Below are positions 63,610 through 64,000 of a stretch of 64,000 bases of DNA, one piece after another. Every line of letters starts with the position of its first letter. The stretch's first letter is position 1. The stretch comes from Pseudomonas sp. PH1b (GTDB lineage Bacteria > Pseudomonadota > Gammaproteobacteria > Pseudomonadales > Pseudomonadaceae), in contig NZ_AYMU01000030.1 of NCBI RefSeq assembly GCF_000633395.1, positions 1 to 64,000 of the forward strand, written 5' to 3'. A program made the position numbers and the translations under genes. The notes beneath the pieces were generated by a model. The model did no database searches. It was given only the letters and a program-made list of their open reading frames with translations, and was not told where the DNA came from.

Positions 63610-63780
63610 ATGGGAACCATCAGCCTAGAAGCCAAGAAGGCTTACGCCGCCAAGACCCGCAAATCCAACTATGCAGCCAGCCTGCGCCTGGAAGGCTTCA
63701 AGGTCTCTCCCGCAGACGCTGAGCGTGCCCTGCCTTCACGAGAGGAACTGTTGAAGGCCTTCGCCAAGTCCAAAGCCTGA
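63610..63780 (+). CDS. ficA: FicA/YhfG-type antitoxin
   Basis: 56 aa: MGTISLEAKKAYAAKTRKSN, then SLRLEGFKVSPADAERALPS. It matches the YhfG/DUF2559 family, whose SxxxEGF inhibitory helix blocks the ATP site of Fic proteins. It immediately precedes and overlaps fic by one base (TGATG), the standard FicA-FicT order. Confidence 0.88.
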   Translation: MGTISLEAKKAYAAKTRKSNYAASLRLEGFKVSPADAERALPSREELLKAFAKSKA

Positions 63781-64000
63781 TGTCCGACAAATATGGAGTT
63801 GGCCAGGATCCCTACTGTTACCCCAACTCTGCTGTGCTGCGTAACAAACTCGGCATTCGCAACGATCTGAGCCTGAGCACCGCTGAACAAGTGTTCTCCT
63901 CCCTGGCTGCAGAAAGCCTCGAGTTCAGCCCTCCACCCTATGATCTGAACTATCTCAAGAGCATCCACCTGACTCTGTTCGCGGACCTGTATGACTGGGC
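63780..64000 (+). CDS. fic: Fic-domain protein adenylyltransferase (FicT toxin), cut by window edge
   Basis: The first 73 residues are visible: MSDKYGVGQDPYCYPNSAVL, then FSPPPYDLNYLKSIHLTLFADLYDW. This is the start of the Fic fold of class I Fic proteins. The catalytic HxFxxGNGR motif would lie beyond the edge. Family members attach AMP to target proteins such as topoisomerases; the preceding ficA keeps them off. Confidence 0.88.
   Translation, partial: MSDKYGVGQDPYCYPNSAVLRNKLGIRNDLSLSTAEQVFSSLAAESLEFSPPPYDLNYLKSIHLTLFADLYDW

Overview
The window is high-GC DNA from a Pseudomonas of the fluorescent lineage. The evidence is the complete pyoluteorin (plt) locus, in the gene order known from P. 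protegens, together with a PdtB/ExbBD/TonB operon, a FecI/FecR/TonB-receptor set and a Fic/YhfG module, all of Pseudomonas type. No rRNA, tRNA, CRISPR array or intact insertion sequence was seen. All names come from reading the sequence and recalled family knowledge; no search was run.

Left part (1-7.9 kb, minus strand): one operon reading phdA-like, pdtB (two-partner-secretion transporter), ExbB fused to a DUF2341/LamG ectodomain, ExbD, TonB, a porin, a coiled-coil periplasmic protein and a further gene cut by the window edge. 8.4-13.3 kb (plus strand): mesX, mesD and a flavin reductase (folate-independent methionine synthesis) with a MetR-type box in front, then queH and a DUF2931 lipoprotein. 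13.5-17.8 kb: fecI-fecR-TonB receptor, an iron-uptake cell-surface signalling set. 17.9-20.6 kb (minus strand): a truncated VgrG and an orphan polyamine-type binding protein.

Centre (20.7-54 kb): the pyoluteorin region. pltLABCDEFG (minus strand, 51.0-31.5 kb) makes pyoluteorin. PltF and PltL activate and carry L-proline, PltE oxidises it, PltA dichlorinates the pyrrole, PltB and PltC extend the chain and PltG is the thioesterase. pltR and pltM diverge from it. PltZ (TetR) sits between the biosynthetic operon and the export operon pltIJKNO-P; the pltZ/pltI gap carries a perfect 21-bp palindrome. The export operon ends in a phlD-like type III polyketide synthase gene. In P. protegens phlD lies in the separate 2,4-diacetylphloroglucinol locus, and PltM chlorinates PhlD-made phloroglucinol to give an inducer of plt. 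Here the phloroglucinol synthase homologue appears built into the plt locus, suggesting a self-contained inducer-making module. A LuxR-type regulator and two small unknown proteins lie convergent to it.

Right part (54-64 kb): housekeeping and accessory genes (trmK, a FlaR-like P-loop protein, a GNAT acetyltransferase, signal peptidase I, a 53-aa DUF2986 protein, a HIT protein), then an immunity-like patch (a small unknown protein, a SUFU-domain protein, an Imm22-like protein, a Sel1 lipoprotein), an amidase and a FicA/FicT toxin-antitoxin pair cut by the right edge.
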